Part shown: positions 32,642 through 41,466 of the stretch, in pieces
How the letters are laid out: each line of letters opens with the position of its first letter
Numbering within the stretch: position 1 is the first letter of the stretch
Assembly: GCF_001571325.1 (NCBI RefSeq)
Contig: NZ_BCTO01000067.1
Span: forward strand, 1-44,299
Source of the DNA: Delftia tsuruhatensis NBRC 16741
Lineage (GTDB): Bacteria; Pseudomonadota; Gammaproteobacteria; Burkholderiales; Burkholderiaceae_C
Length of the DNA: 44,299 nucleotides
Direction of reading: 5' to 3'
Program-made: the position numbers and the translations under genes
The notes under the pieces: model-generated
The model's database searches: none
What the model was told of the DNA's origin: nothing
What the model saw: the letters and a program-made list of their open reading frames with translations, nothing else

Positions 32642-33748
32642 ATGGACCGAATCAGTATCATGCATTTTTCTTTCATTCCCTCATTTCCTTCGCAAGTACG
32701 CCGCCTTGCATTGATCGCCCTTCCATTTCTCATCGCCTTTTCAGCGGCAACGATGAACACCAATGCCTTTGCCGGCGGCGTATTCTCCCCCACCAGCTCC
32801 AACATTTCACTGCCCGAGGAAATAACAGTACCCGGAAATTACGCCAACGGATCGACGCTATGGAAGTCTACGGTAACCGTATTTAATCTGCGAGCAGTGC
32901 TGAACACGGCATTCGAGTACGATGTTGAAAAAGCCGTTGTAGCTGCCAATGTTCAATCCGGAAGCAAGACGCCCGGATACAATAATGTCTACAGCACCAA
33001 TATTCCCGGCATTGGAATCCGCTGGTGGGCCACATGGCGCGGCCCCGGCGCTCCCAGTGGCAGAACCATGCCCATTACCACCGAATCAGAAAATAATTCG
33101 GGCGCGCTGGGTTATTTCTGGAATACTTCATCCCGCCAGGATGTCTGGATCGAGCTGGTGAAAACCGGCAACGTTTCCGCTGGCACGCTAACGGGCTCCG
33201 GGATGAACGTCGAGATGCGATTCCAGTGCCCCGGCTGCACCGCAGGATACGTCAACCTGTCCGGCCGCACCAGGGTGGTGGTCGGTCCCTCCTGCTCGGT
33301 GGCCGCCTCGGCCATCTCCGTACCCATGGGCGCTGTGCCCATCCTGCGATTCACGGGCCTCCAATCCACCTCCATCCCCCAGCACTTCGACATCACGCTG
33401 GAATGCAAGGGCGGCGCGCCCGCAAGCGTTCTGCACCCCCACGTCACGCTCACCGATGCCAACGACACCAGCAATCGGAGCACCGTCCTGACCTTGAGCC
33501 AGGCCACGTCAGGCGGCAAACCGGTTGCCACCGGAATAGGCATACAGATACTGAAGGATGGCACCGCACTCGCATACGGCCCCGACTCCAACGTGCCTGG
33601 CAACACCAACCAATGGAGTGCGGGAACCATCGTTCAGGGCGTTGCCCAGTTCAAGATCCCGCTGACTGCCAAATACGTGCAGACCGCTGCGGCAGTCACG
33701 ACGGGGCAGGCCAACGGCAGGGCCACCTTCACGCTGAACTACCAGTGA
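32642..33748 (+). CDS. fimbrial adhesin-like protein (two-domain pilus tip type)
   Basis: 368 aa from the ATG at 32642; 32660 is equally possible and neither has a clear ribosome site. A signal peptide (VRRLALIALPFLIAFSAA, cut near NAFA-GG) leads to an N-terminal domain of about 170 residues (GIGIRWWATWRGPGAPSGR, YFWNTSSRQDVWIELVKTG, RFQCPGC). A type 1 pilin-like domain follows: CSVAASAISVPMGAVPI, FDITLECKG, LTLSQATSGGKPVATGIGIQI and a C-terminal ANGRATFTLNYQ with the expected aromatic residue near the end. This is the layout of FimH/MrkD-like tip adhesins. No chaperone, usher or major pilin is nearby. Its 5-prime half is AT-richer than the window, suggesting transfer. Confidence 0.78.
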   Translation: MDRISIMHFSFIPSFPSQVRRLALIALPFLIAFSAATMNTNAFAGGVFSPTSSNISLPEEITVPGNYANGSTLWKSTVTVFNLRAVLNTAFEYDVEKAVVAANVQSGSKTPGYNNVYSTNIPGIGIRWWATWRGPGAPSGRTMPITTESENNSGALGYFWNTSSRQDVWIELVKTGNVSAGTLTGSGMNVEMRFQCPGCTAGYVNLSGRTRVVVGPSCSVAASAISVPMGAVPILRFTGLQSTSIPQHFDITLECKGGAPASVLHPHVTLTDANDTSNRSTVLTLSQATSGGKPVATGIGIQILKDGTALAYGPDSNVPGNTNQWSAGTIVQGVAQFKIPLTAKYVQTAAAVTTGQANGRATFTLNYQ

Positions 33749-33763
33749 GCAGCGTCCCCGCCC

Positions 33764-34177
33764 TCAGGGCTTCTTGTCCAGCTGCATTTCCCAGGACTTG
33801 AGCTGCTTGGCGCGGGCGCGGGCGAAGTCGCTCCAGCAGTTGGTGCGCGCATCGTCCTTGGCAAAGCTGGCCGAGTTGAACTCGGAAAGAAACTCGCAGG
33901 CACTGCGCGCGTACTGCACCCAGTTCCTCTGCGCCACTTCCAGCTCTTCCGACGCCTGGGGCATGCGCGCCTTGAGCTTGAGCGACAGCGAGACGTAGGC
34001 GGCATTGACCAGGGCCACGTTCTGCTCCTGCAGGCAGGCACGCACCTCGGACATGTTGGTGGAGCTTTCCTCGCAATTGCCAGAACTCGTGGGATTGGCG
34101 GCCCGGGCCACGGGGCTGCCACACAACAGGGCAGCGCAGGCGAGAGGGGCGAGTAGGGACGCTAGGGCTTGGTGCAT
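33764..34177 (-). CDS. LprI-like / DUF1311 secreted protein
   Basis: 137 aa from the ATG at 34177 (MHQALASLLAPLACAALLCG); the open frame extends further but this ATG starts directly at the signal peptide. After cleavage near ARAAN the mature protein has the DUF1311 pattern of spaced cysteines (NCEESS, RACLQEQN, SACEFLSEF, NCWSDF) and the helix-forming LEVAQRNWVQYARSACEF. The LprI branch includes lysozyme inhibitors; others have unknown roles. It is convergent with the adhesin gene (15-base gap), so they are not cotranscribed. Confidence 0.8.
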   Translation of the reverse strand: MHQALASLLAPLACAALLCGSPVARAANPTSSGNCEESSTNMSEVRACLQEQNVALVNAAYVSLSLKLKARMPQASEELEVAQRNWVQYARSACEFLSEFNSASFAKDDARTNCWSDFARARAKQLKSWEMQLDKKP

Positions 34178-34401
34178 GGAAGAGGGCTCGCTGGGAGGTG
34201 CCGGTGGGCGCAGCACCCCGGCCGTCGCGATTACACCATCGACCCGCCCTGCCTCGGGCCCACATTTCCCTGGTGATCACCCTGATGCAGCGACGCAAAG
34301 CGCATAAACATGCTCCCAAAGCTTTGTTGCCGTGGGTCAAGGGCGGCCAGAAGATGCAGGCGTACGCATCTTTCGTTCGTCCCGACCGCCCCGCTCCCGC
34401 C

Positions 34402-35262
34402 ATGCACACAAGCCCCACCCTGCGCCGCCAGCCCCGCGCCGCCCTTTCCGCATCCCTGACCTTCATCGCCGCCGCGCTGGCCCTGGCCTGCACCCAGGCC
34501 CGGGCCGATGCCACGCTGGACAAGATCAAGCAGCGCGGCAAGGTCACCATTGGCGTGCTGGTCAATGGCGGGCCCTTCGGCTCCATCGACCCGTCCACCC
34601 AGCAGCTGGTGGGCTGGAACCCCGAGCTGGCACGCGCCCTGGCCAAGGGCCTGGGCGTGGAGGCCGAGCTGGTACAGGTGCAGACCGCCACGCGCGTGCA
34701 GTTTCTGCAGGCCGGCAAGGTGGATCTGCTGATCGCCTCCATGGAACTGAACCCCGACCGTGCCGAGACCCTGGGCTACGCGCCCACGCCCTTCTACCGC
34801 GTGGGCGGCATTGCCGCCGTGCGCAAGGGCAGCGGCATCGCCAGGTGGGAAGACCTGCGCGGCAAGCCCGTGTGCGTGTCCCAGGGCAGCAGCTTTGCCA
34901 AGCCGCTGGCCAGCGAGTACGGCGCCCAGGTGCATGGCTACAAGAGCTCGTCGGACTCGCTGCTGGCGCTCAAGGGCGGCAACTGCGTGGCCGCCGTGCA
35001 TGACAGCACGCTGATCTACCCGCTGCTGCGCAGCAACCCCGAATGGGCGCAGTACTCGGCTCCCATCGCCGGCGAGGTGCTGCCCGCGCCTTCCGTGGTC
35101 TGGACCCGCAAGGGCGAGGCCGACACCATCGCCGCCGTGGACAAGGTGGTGCAGGACTGGCACCGCACGGGCTGGCTGATCGCCGCCGAAAAGCGCGTGG
35201 GCATCGAGCCGGCCAACCCGCTGCTGCCCGAGCTGCAGGCCAAGTTCAAGTCCGCCAGCTGA
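34402..35262 (+). CDS. periplasmic polar-amino-acid-binding protein 1
   Basis: 286 aa from the ATG at 34402 (MHTSPTLRRQ); an ATG 16 codons earlier is an alternative. A signal peptide cut near ARA-DA is followed by the SBP_bac_3 fold: DATLDKIKQRGKVTIGVLVNG, VQFLQAGKVDLLIASMELNPDRAE, KPVCVSQGSSFAKPL, LLALKGGNCVAAVHD and KGEADTIAAVDKVVQDWHRTGW. It is the first gene of the amino-acid uptake operon and the first of three paralogues. Two hairpins follow it, which probably raise its level over downstream genes. Ligand type cannot be fixed; the Asp/Arg framework is that of amino-acid binders. Confidence 0.92.
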   Translation: MHTSPTLRRQPRAALSASLTFIAAALALACTQARADATLDKIKQRGKVTIGVLVNGGPFGSIDPSTQQLVGWNPELARALAKGLGVEAELVQVQTATRVQFLQAGKVDLLIASMELNPDRAETLGYAPTPFYRVGGIAAVRKGSGIARWEDLRGKPVCVSQGSSFAKPLASEYGAQVHGYKSSSDSLLALKGGNCVAAVHDSTLIYPLLRSNPEWAQYSAPIAGEVLPAPSVVWTRKGEADTIAAVDKVVQDWHRTGWLIAAEKRVGIEPANPLLPELQAKFKSAS

Positions 35263-35267
35263 CCGCC

Positions 35268-35299
35268 GACCGCCACGGCGGTCCACCCCTGCTTTTTTT
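35268..35299 (+). terminator. hairpin plus T run after binding protein 1
   Basis: A GC-rich inverted repeat GACCGCC-AC-GGCGGTC (35268-35283) is followed 9 bases later by seven T residues (35293-35299). The distance is longer than ideal, so partial termination is plausible, leaving the first binding protein more abundant than downstream genes. Confidence 0.5.
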
Positions 35300-35310
35300 C
35301 CGACCACCCA

Positions 35311-35340
35311 GGCCCAGGCCCCGCAAGACGGGGCCGGGCC
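35311..35340 (+). terminator. long GC hairpin between binding-protein genes 1 and 2
   Basis: A 12-bp stem with one bulged A: GGCCC-A-GGCCCCG, loop CAAGA, CGGGGCC-GGGCC, ending 12 bases before the next start and followed by TTCC. It would be a very stable mRNA hairpin: an attenuator or a 3-prime protector of binding protein 1 mRNA. Confidence 0.6.
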
Positions 35341-35352
35341 TTCCGTTCCCTG

Positions 35353-36288
35353 ATGGATTCACGCATGCCCCGCCTTCTTCCTCCCCTTGCCGCCGCCCTG
35401 GCCCTGCTGCTGGGCGCCGGTGCCGCCCACGCCGATGCCACGCTGGACAAGATCAAGCAACGCGGCAAGCTGTCCGTGGGCATCGACGGCGCCAGCCCGC
35501 CGTTCGGCGTGCTGGACCCCGCCACCGGCAAGACCGGCGGCTACCAGACCGAGCTGGCTGCCGACATCGCGCGCCGCCTGGGCGTGCCGCTGGAGACGGT
35601 TCCCGTGACGGCCTCCACGCGCGTGCAGTTCCTGCAAAGCGGCAAGGTGGACCTGTTGATCGCCAACATCCAGTGGACGCAGGAGCGCAGCGAGATCCTC
35701 TCGTTCGCGCCCACGCCCTATGACCTGATCGGCGGCGGCGCCCTGGTGGCCAAGGCCAGCGGCATCAAGCGCTGGGAAGACCTGCGCGGCAAGGTGGCCT
35801 GCGTGTCGCAGGGCAGCAACTTCGCCAAGCCCCTGGCCGAGAGCTATGGCGCCGTGGTCAAGGGCCTGCGCGGCATTCCCGAGTCGCTGCTGGCGCTCAA
35901 GGGCGGCACCTGCGCGGCTTCGGTCCATATCCAGCCCGCCCTTTATGAAAAGCTCACCGGCCCGAATGCGGCCGAGTGGAAGGACTTCGAGCTGGGCACG
36001 CAGGACCAGTTGATTCCCTCGCCCACCGTGGTGTGGACGCGCCGTGGAGAGGCCGACACCCAGGCCTTCGTGGACAAGGCCATACAGGACTGGCACCGCA
36101 CGGGCTTTCTGCTCAAGGTGGCCCGCGCCAGCGGCGTGCCCGACACCTGGATCGCCGAGCGCCACGAACGCGCGCTGAAGGGCCTGTTCGACCGCGCGCC
36201 CTACGACTTCGCGGTGTATGCGGCAGCACAGGCACAAGTGCAGGCGACGCAGGCAACCCAGGCCGCCGCCAAGGGAGCCAAGCCATGA
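35353..36288 (+). CDS. periplasmic polar-amino-acid-binding protein 2
   Basis: 311 aa (an ATG 4 codons in at 35365 is possible). A signal peptide ends near AHA-DA; the mature protein opens DATLDKIKQRGKLSVGIDG, nearly identical to its neighbours. Further blocks: GVLDPATGKTGGYQTELAADIARRLG, VDLLIANIQWTQERSEILSF, VACVSQGSNFAKPLAE, GGTCAASVH, and GEADTQAFVDKAIQDWHRTGF. It is longer than the other two copies by a C-terminal tail rich in Ala/Gln (AAQAQVQATQATQAAAKGAKP). It overlaps binding protein 3 by 4 bases. Confidence 0.92.
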   Translation: MDSRMPRLLPPLAAALALLLGAGAAHADATLDKIKQRGKLSVGIDGASPPFGVLDPATGKTGGYQTELAADIARRLGVPLETVPVTASTRVQFLQSGKVDLLIANIQWTQERSEILSFAPTPYDLIGGGALVAKASGIKRWEDLRGKVACVSQGSNFAKPLAESYGAVVKGLRGIPESLLALKGGTCAASVHIQPALYEKLTGPNAAEWKDFELGTQDQLIPSPTVVWTRRGEADTQAFVDKAIQDWHRTGFLLKVARASGVPDTWIAERHERALKGLFDRAPYDFAVYAAAQAQVQATQATQAAAKGAKP

Positions 36289-37103
36289 AGCCGACTCGCA
36301 CCGCACTGGCGGCCCTGCTCGCCCTCACGGCCCTGGCAGCCCATGCCGACGCCACGCTGGACCGCATCAAGCAGCGCGGCAAGATCGTGGTGGGGGTGAT
36401 GCTTTCGGGGCCGCCGTTCGGCACCATCGACCCCGTCACGCAAAGGCACGTGGGCTACAACGTGCAGCTGTCCGAAGGCGTGGCCAAGGGCCTGGGCGTG
36501 GGGGTGGAGACCGTGCAGGTCCAGCCGTCCAACCGCGTGCAGTTCCTGCAGCAGGGCAAGGTGGACATCCTGATCGCCAACATGCAGTGGACGCAGGAGC
36601 GCAGCGAGATCCTGTCCTTCGTGCCCACGCCGTTCGAGGAAGTCGGCGGCGCCGCCATCGCCAAGAAGGGCAGCGGCGTGCGCCAGTGGGACGACCTGCG
36701 CGGCAAGCCCGTGTGCGTGTCGCAGGGCAGCAATTTCACCAAGCCGCTGGCCGATCAATACGGCGCCCAGATCAAGGCCTTCCGGGGCCAGCCCGAGTCG
36801 CTGCTGGCCCTCAAGGGCGGCAACTGCGCGGCCGCCGTGCATGTCAGCCCCACGCTGCGCGAACTCGTGGCCAGCAATGCGGACTGGAAGGACTACGAGA
36901 TCGTCTCGCCCGCCGACATCATTCCCTCGCCCTCGGTGATCTGGCTGCGCAAGGGCGAGTCCGACACGCAGGCGGCCATCGACCGCATCGTGCAGGACTG
37001 GCACCGCACGGGCTGGCTGATCGAGGTGGAGCAGCGCAACGGCATGACGCCCACGCCGCTGCTGCACCAGCTGCACGACAAGTTCAGGAAGGCGCCCGCA
37101 TGA
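36285..37103 (+). CDS. periplasmic polar-amino-acid-binding protein 3
   Basis: 272 aa. Signal peptide MKPTRTALAALLALTALAAHA, then DATLDRIKQRGKIVVGVMLSG. It shares with protein 2 the block DILIANMQWTQERSEILSFVPTPF, and with protein 1 the C-terminal KFRKAPA/KFKSAS ending after a final helix. GGNCAAAVHV and GESDTQAAIDRIVQDWHRTGW complete the family pattern. It overlaps both neighbours by 4 bases. Three tandem paralogues serve one permease/ATPase set, so each may bring a different ligand to the same channel. Confidence 0.92.
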   Translation: MKPTRTALAALLALTALAAHADATLDRIKQRGKIVVGVMLSGPPFGTIDPVTQRHVGYNVQLSEGVAKGLGVGVETVQVQPSNRVQFLQQGKVDILIANMQWTQERSEILSFVPTPFEEVGGAAIAKKGSGVRQWDDLRGKPVCVSQGSNFTKPLADQYGAQIKAFRGQPESLLALKGGNCAAAVHVSPTLRELVASNADWKDYEIVSPADIIPSPSVIWLRKGESDTQAAIDRIVQDWHRTGWLIEVEQRNGMTPTPLLHQLHDKFRKAPA

Positions 37104-38641
37104 GCACCCACACCAGCACCAACACCAGCACCAGCGGCCACATCACCGGCCCCGCCGACCTGGTCACCGCGCTGCGCCACGCCCTGGGCGATGCCCATGT
37201 GCTCACGGGTGCCGATGCGGCCGGCTACCTGACCGACCAGCATGGCCGCCTCACGGGCCAGGCCCTGGCCGTGGCACGGCCCGCCGACACGGCCCAGGTG
37301 GCGCAGCTGGTGCGCCTGTGCCGCGCCCACCGAACGCCCATCGTGGCCCAGGGCGGCAACACCGGGCTGATGGGCGGCGCCACGCCCGACGCCTCGGGCC
37401 ACGCCGTGCTGCTGTCGCTGGCGCGCCTGAACCGCGTGCGCGCCATCGACACCGACAACGACACCCTGACCGTGGAAGCCGGCGCCGTGCTGGCCCATGT
37501 GCAGCAGGCAGCGCGCGATGCGGGCCGGCTGTTTCCCCTCAGCCTGGGCTCCGAGGGCAGCTGCACCATTGGCGGCAACCTGTCCACCAACGCGGGCGGC
37601 ACCCAGGTGCTGCGCTACGGCAACGCGCGCGAGCTGGTGCTGGGCCTGGAAGTGGTGACGGCCGAGGGCGACATCTGGGACGGCCTGCGCGGGCTGCGCA
37701 AGGACAACACCGGCTATGCGCTGCGCGACCTGTACGTGGGCAGCGAAGGCACGCTGGGCATCATCACGGCGGCCACGCTGCGCCTGCATCCACTGCCCCG
37801 CGCCCAACACACGGCCCTGCTGGCCTTTGGCTGCATACGCGATGCAGTGGCCTTCCTCAGCCAGGCGCGGGCGGGCTTCGGCGCCAGCCTGACGGCGTTC
37901 GAGCTGATGTCGGACACGGCCCTGGGCCTGATAGACCGCCATGTGCCCGAGCAGCCGATACCGCTGGCGCTCAAGGCACCCTGGTTTGCGCTGATCGAGC
38001 TGTCCGACAGCGAGGGCGAGGACCATGCCCGCCAGCGCTTCGAGTGCGTGGTGGGCCAGGCCTTCGAGGACGGCCTGGTCACCGATGCCGCCATTGCCGA
38101 GAGCCTGCAGCAAAGCCAGGCCCTGTGGCGGCTGCGCGACCAGGCCCTGGGCGAGGCCCAGCGGCGCGACGGCCGCAACATCAAGCACGACGTGTCGGTG
38201 CCCATCTCGCGCATCCCCGACTTTCTTGCGGCCACGGCCGCGCTGCTGCAGGCGCGCTTTGGCGCCGTGCGGCCCGTGGCCTTCGGGCACCTGGGCGACG
38301 GCAACCTGCACTACAACGTGTCGCACGCGCCGGACAGCACTCCCGCGCAGCTGTTTGCCCAGGAAGACGCCATCCACGAGGTGGTGCACGACAGCGTGCA
38401 CGCCCACGGCGGCTCCATCAGCGCCGAGCACGGCGTGGGCCAGTCCAAGCGCGACCTGCTGCCCCGCTACAAGAGCGCCGTGGAGCTGCAGCTCATGCGG
38501 CGTCTCAAGCAGGCCTTCGACCCGCTGGGCCTGCTCAATCCCGGCAAGGTGCTGCAAGCCCTGCCGGACGATTTGCCGCACGACTTGCCGCAGGTCTCTC
38601 CATTGCCAGCCGCCGCATTCCAGGAAGGCACCACGCCATGA
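37100..38641 (+). CDS. FAD-linked D-2-hydroxyacid dehydrogenase (GlcD/DLD type)
   Basis: 513 aa. After a low-complexity Thr/Ser/Asn start it has the FAD-binding PCMH domain (PIVAQGGNTGLMGGATPDASG, SLGSEGSCTIGGNLSTNAGG, YVGSEGTLGIITAATLRLHP) and the FAD-oxidase C-terminal domain (FGHLGDGNLHYNV with the metal/substrate histidines, HGGSISAEHGVGQSKRD, FDPLGLLNPGKVL). The family oxidises D-2-hydroxyacids such as D-lactate, glycolate or D-2-hydroxyglutarate to 2-oxoacids. Next to an aminotransferase and a thiol dioxygenase-like cupin, a sulfur-bearing hydroxyacid (for example mercaptolactate) is conceivable but unproven. Confidence 0.9.
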   Translation: MSTHTSTNTSTSGHITGPADLVTALRHALGDAHVLTGADAAGYLTDQHGRLTGQALAVARPADTAQVAQLVRLCRAHRTPIVAQGGNTGLMGGATPDASGHAVLLSLARLNRVRAIDTDNDTLTVEAGAVLAHVQQAARDAGRLFPLSLGSEGSCTIGGNLSTNAGGTQVLRYGNARELVLGLEVVTAEGDIWDGLRGLRKDNTGYALRDLYVGSEGTLGIITAATLRLHPLPRAQHTALLAFGCIRDAVAFLSQARAGFGASLTAFELMSDTALGLIDRHVPEQPIPLALKAPWFALIELSDSEGEDHARQRFECVVGQAFEDGLVTDAAIAESLQQSQALWRLRDQALGEAQRRDGRNIKHDVSVPISRIPDFLAATAALLQARFGAVRPVAFGHLGDGNLHYNVSHAPDSTPAQLFAQEDAIHEVVHDSVHAHGGSISAEHGVGQSKRDLLPRYKSAVELQLMRRLKQAFDPLGLLNPGKVLQALPDDLPHDLPQVSPLPAAAFQEGTTP

Positions 38642-39909
38642 CCACGCCCTTTCCCCTTTCGCAGCGCGTGCAGCGCGTCAGGCTCTCGCCCAATGCCGCG
38701 GCCAGCGCGCGGGCCACGGCCCTGGCCCGCCAGGGCCGCGACATCATTGCGCTGACCACGGGCGAGCCCGATTTCGACACGCCCGAGCCCATCAAGCAGG
38801 CCGCCATCGCGGCCCTGGCCCGTGGCGAAACCAAGTACACGCCCACGCCCGGCACGGCCGCGCTGCGCCAGGCCATCAGCGCCAAATACCGGCGCGAGAA
38901 CGGGCTGGACTTCGACGCCGGGCAGATCATCGTCAGCAACGGCGGCAAGCAGGTGATCTACAACGCGCTGGCGGCCACGCTGGACGCGGGCGACGAGGTC
39001 ATCGTGCCCGCGCCGTACTGGCCTTCGTTTCCCGACATCGTGCGCGTGAACGACGGCACGCCGGTCATCGTGGACTGCGGCATTGAGCAGGGCTTCAAGC
39101 TCACGCCGGCCGCGCTGCAGGCCGCCATCACGCCGCGCACGCGCTGGCTGGTGCTGAACACGCCGGGCAACCCCTCGGGCGCCGTCTACAGCCGCGAGGA
39201 ACTGGCCGCCCTGGCCCAGGTGCTGCGCCAGCACCCGCAGGTGCTGGTGCTGCTCGACGAGCTGTACGAGCACATCTGGTTCACGCCCCAGGCCCCCGCG
39301 CACTGGCTGGCGGTGGCCCCAGACCTGCGCGAGCGCACGCTGCTGGTCAACGGCGTCTCCAAGACCTATGCCATGACCGGCTGGCGCATCGGCTGGGGCG
39401 CAGGCCCGGCCGCGCTGGTGCAGGCCATGGTGGTGATCCAGTCGCAGGCCTCGTCAGGCCCCAATTCCGTGGCCCAGGCCGCAGCCACGGCGGCGCTGCA
39501 GTCGCCCGACCAGAGCTTTGTGCAGCAGGCCCGCAACGCCTATGCGCGGCGCGCGCAACGGGTCACCCAGGCGCTGGACCAGGTGCCGGGCCTGGCCCTG
39601 CTGCCGCCGGGCGGATCTTTCTTTGCCTTTGTGCACTGCGGCGCGCTGATAGGCCACCTGCGCCCGGACGGCCAGCCCATCGCCAGCGACACCGACCTGA
39701 CCGAATGGCTGCTGGAGTCCGAAGGCGTGGCTGCCGTGGATGGCGGGGCCTACGGCCTGTCGCCGTACTTCCGCATCTCCACCGCCGCCAGCGACGAGGT
39801 GCTGGCCGAGGCCACGGCCCGCATCGCACGCGCCGTGGCCGCGCTGAAAGACCCCGCTGCGCAAGCGCAAGCGCATGCACAGCCGGCCGCCCTGGAGGCC
39901 GTGCCATGA
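38638..39909 (+). CDS. class I aminotransferase (AspC/AAT-like)
   Basis: 423 aa, fold-type I PLP enzyme. Opening SQRVQRVRLSPNAAASARATAL, then LTTGEPDFDTPEPIKQAA and KYTPTPGTAALRQAIS; NGGKQVIYNALAATL; PYWPSFPDIVRV; LNTPGNPSG; the PLP lysine in LVNGVSKTYAMTGWRIGW; and a C-terminal arginine for the substrate carboxylate in SPYFRISTA. This is the bacterial aspartate/aromatic aminotransferase subgroup Ib. It overlaps the dehydrogenase gene and the permease gene by 4 bases each. Within this operon it would interconvert the imported amino acid and its 2-oxoacid. Confidence 0.92.
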   Translation: MTTPFPLSQRVQRVRLSPNAAASARATALARQGRDIIALTTGEPDFDTPEPIKQAAIAALARGETKYTPTPGTAALRQAISAKYRRENGLDFDAGQIIVSNGGKQVIYNALAATLDAGDEVIVPAPYWPSFPDIVRVNDGTPVIVDCGIEQGFKLTPAALQAAITPRTRWLVLNTPGNPSGAVYSREELAALAQVLRQHPQVLVLLDELYEHIWFTPQAPAHWLAVAPDLRERTLLVNGVSKTYAMTGWRIGWGAGPAALVQAMVVIQSQASSGPNSVAQAAATAALQSPDQSFVQQARNAYARRAQRVTQALDQVPGLALLPPGGSFFAFVHCGALIGHLRPDGQPIASDTDLTEWLLESEGVAAVDGGAYGLSPYFRISTAASDEVLAEATARIARAVAALKDPAAQAQAHAQPAALEAVP

Positions 39910-40655
39910 ACAACAGCCTGCTTGCCCAGGGCGTGCAAGCGCTCAAGGGCCTGGGCCTGAACTACGCCTTCGTGCTGGACGTGGCCGAGCGCCAGGCCTT
40001 TGTGCGCGGCATGTTCGTGACCGTGCAGCTGGCCCTGCTGACCATTGCCGGCAGCCTGGCGGCCGGCGTGGCGCTGGCGGCGGCCCTGACCTCGGGCCGC
40101 GCCTGGCTGGCGCGGCCTGCGCGCGCCTTTGTGGAGGTCACGCGCAACACGCCCACGCTGGTGCAGCTGTACTGCGCCTTCCTGGTGCTCAACATGCTGA
40201 TCACCCAGCAGCTGCGCGACTGGGGCGCGGGCAACAACCCGCTCACGCCCTTTGTCTGGGTGGTGATCGTGGTCTCGCTGCACAAGGGCGTGTTCCATGC
40301 CGAGGCGCTGCGCGCCGGCATCGAGGCCGTGCCCGCCACCACGCTGGAGGCAGCGCGCTCGCTGGGCTTTTCGCAGCGCCAGCTGCTGGTGCGCGTGCAG
40401 CTGCCGCTGGCCGTGCGCTTTGCCCTGCCCTCGCTGACCAACAACCTGGTGGACCTGGTGAAGATGACGGCCGTGGCCTCGGCCATTGCCGTGGGCGACG
40501 TGACCTACGAGTCCATCATGATCTGGTCGCAGCGCGACAACGTGCTGGAGCTGCTGCTGCTCATCCTGCTGTGGTTCGGCCTGCTGACCTGGCTGGTCAG
40601 CCTGGCGGGCCGCTGGCTGGAACAACACCTGAGGATGCCCGGCTATGGCCAATGA
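39906..40655 (+). CDS. amino-acid ABC transporter permease 1
   Basis: 249 aa, His/Glu/Gln/Arg/opine family (HisM/GlnP type) with about five helices. It carries the family region VEVTRNTPTLVQLYCAFLVLNML and the EAA coupling loop EAARSLGFSQRQLLVRVQLPLAVRFALPSLTN, of which the glycine in LGFSQ is conserved. It overlaps permease 2 by 11 bases, so the two likely form a heterodimer. Confidence 0.93.
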   Translation: MNNSLLAQGVQALKGLGLNYAFVLDVAERQAFVRGMFVTVQLALLTIAGSLAAGVALAAALTSGRAWLARPARAFVEVTRNTPTLVQLYCAFLVLNMLITQQLRDWGAGNNPLTPFVWVVIVVSLHKGVFHAEALRAGIEAVPATTLEAARSLGFSQRQLLVRVQLPLAVRFALPSLTNNLVDLVKMTAVASAIAVGDVTYESIMIWSQRDNVLELLLLILLWFGLLTWLVSLAGRWLEQHLRMPGYGQ

Positions 40656-41466
40656 AGCCACCCTGAACACCGGCGCCGCGCCCCGCCCGCTGCCCGCCGC
40701 CCTGCTGCGCGCGGCGCGCAGCCCCTGGCTGATCGCGGGCGCCGCACTGCTGGCCCTGTGCGCCTGCTGGGCCGCCACGGACAGCGCCCCGCCCGCCTTC
40801 GTGCACCTGTCGAAATGGCTGCCCGCGCTGCTGCGCGGCCTCTTGGTCAACATCGAGATCAGCGTGCTGGCCGTGGCCATCGGCACCGTGGCCGGCCTGG
40901 TGCTGGGCTCCCTGTCGCTGTCGCCCACGCCGGCCGTGCGCACGGGCGTGCGCTGGTATGTGCAGCTGTTTCGCAATGCGCCCATCCTGGTGCTCATCTA
41001 CTTCACCACCTATGTGTTCCCGTTCGAGCTGAAGCTGGTGGGCTGGACCTTTCCGTTCCCCGACTGGGTCAAGGTGGTGCTGGGCCTGGCCCTGCCCACC
41101 AGCGCCAACGTGGCCGAGATCTTCCGGGGCGCCATCCAGTCCATTCCCAGCGCGCAGTGGGAGGCGGCCCAGTCGCTGGCCTTTCGCCGCAGCGAGATCT
41201 TCCGCCTCATCGTGCTGCCGCAGTGCGTGCGCCGCATGCTGCCGCCGTGGATGAACCTCTACGCCAGCATCACCATGAGCACCTCGCTGGCCTCGCTGGT
41301 GGGCGTGCACGACGTGGTGGACACCGCCCAGATCGCCAGCAACACCGTGGCACGCACGGACTTCACCATCCTTGTGTACTTCACGCTGCTCGCGCTGTTT
41401 TTCGCCTATTGCTATCCGATTGCCCGCGCCACCCGCGCCCTGGAGCGACGCCATGAACGCCACTGA
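40645..41466 (+). CDS. amino-acid ABC transporter permease 2
   Basis: 273 aa, the same family as permease 1. After a hydrophilic leader and a first helix (SPWLIAGAALLALCACWAA) come the MetI-type core, the block QLFRNAPILVLIYFTTYVF and the coupling loop EAAQSLAFRRSEIFRLIVLPQCVRRMLP. It overlaps the ATPase gene by 14 bases. Confidence 0.93.
   Translation: MANEATLNTGAAPRPLPAALLRAARSPWLIAGAALLALCACWAATDSAPPAFVHLSKWLPALLRGLLVNIEISVLAVAIGTVAGLVLGSLSLSPTPAVRTGVRWYVQLFRNAPILVLIYFTTYVFPFELKLVGWTFPFPDWVKVVLGLALPTSANVAEIFRGAIQSIPSAQWEAAQSLAFRRSEIFRLIVLPQCVRRMLPPWMNLYASITMSTSLASLVGVHDVVDTAQIASNTVARTDFTILVYFTLLALFFAYCYPIARATRALERRHERH

Noticed and set aside
34178..34401. Riboswitch ahead of the amino-acid operon
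   Set aside because: The leader was read for SAM, T-box, lysine and glycine motifs; none of their conserved blocks was found.
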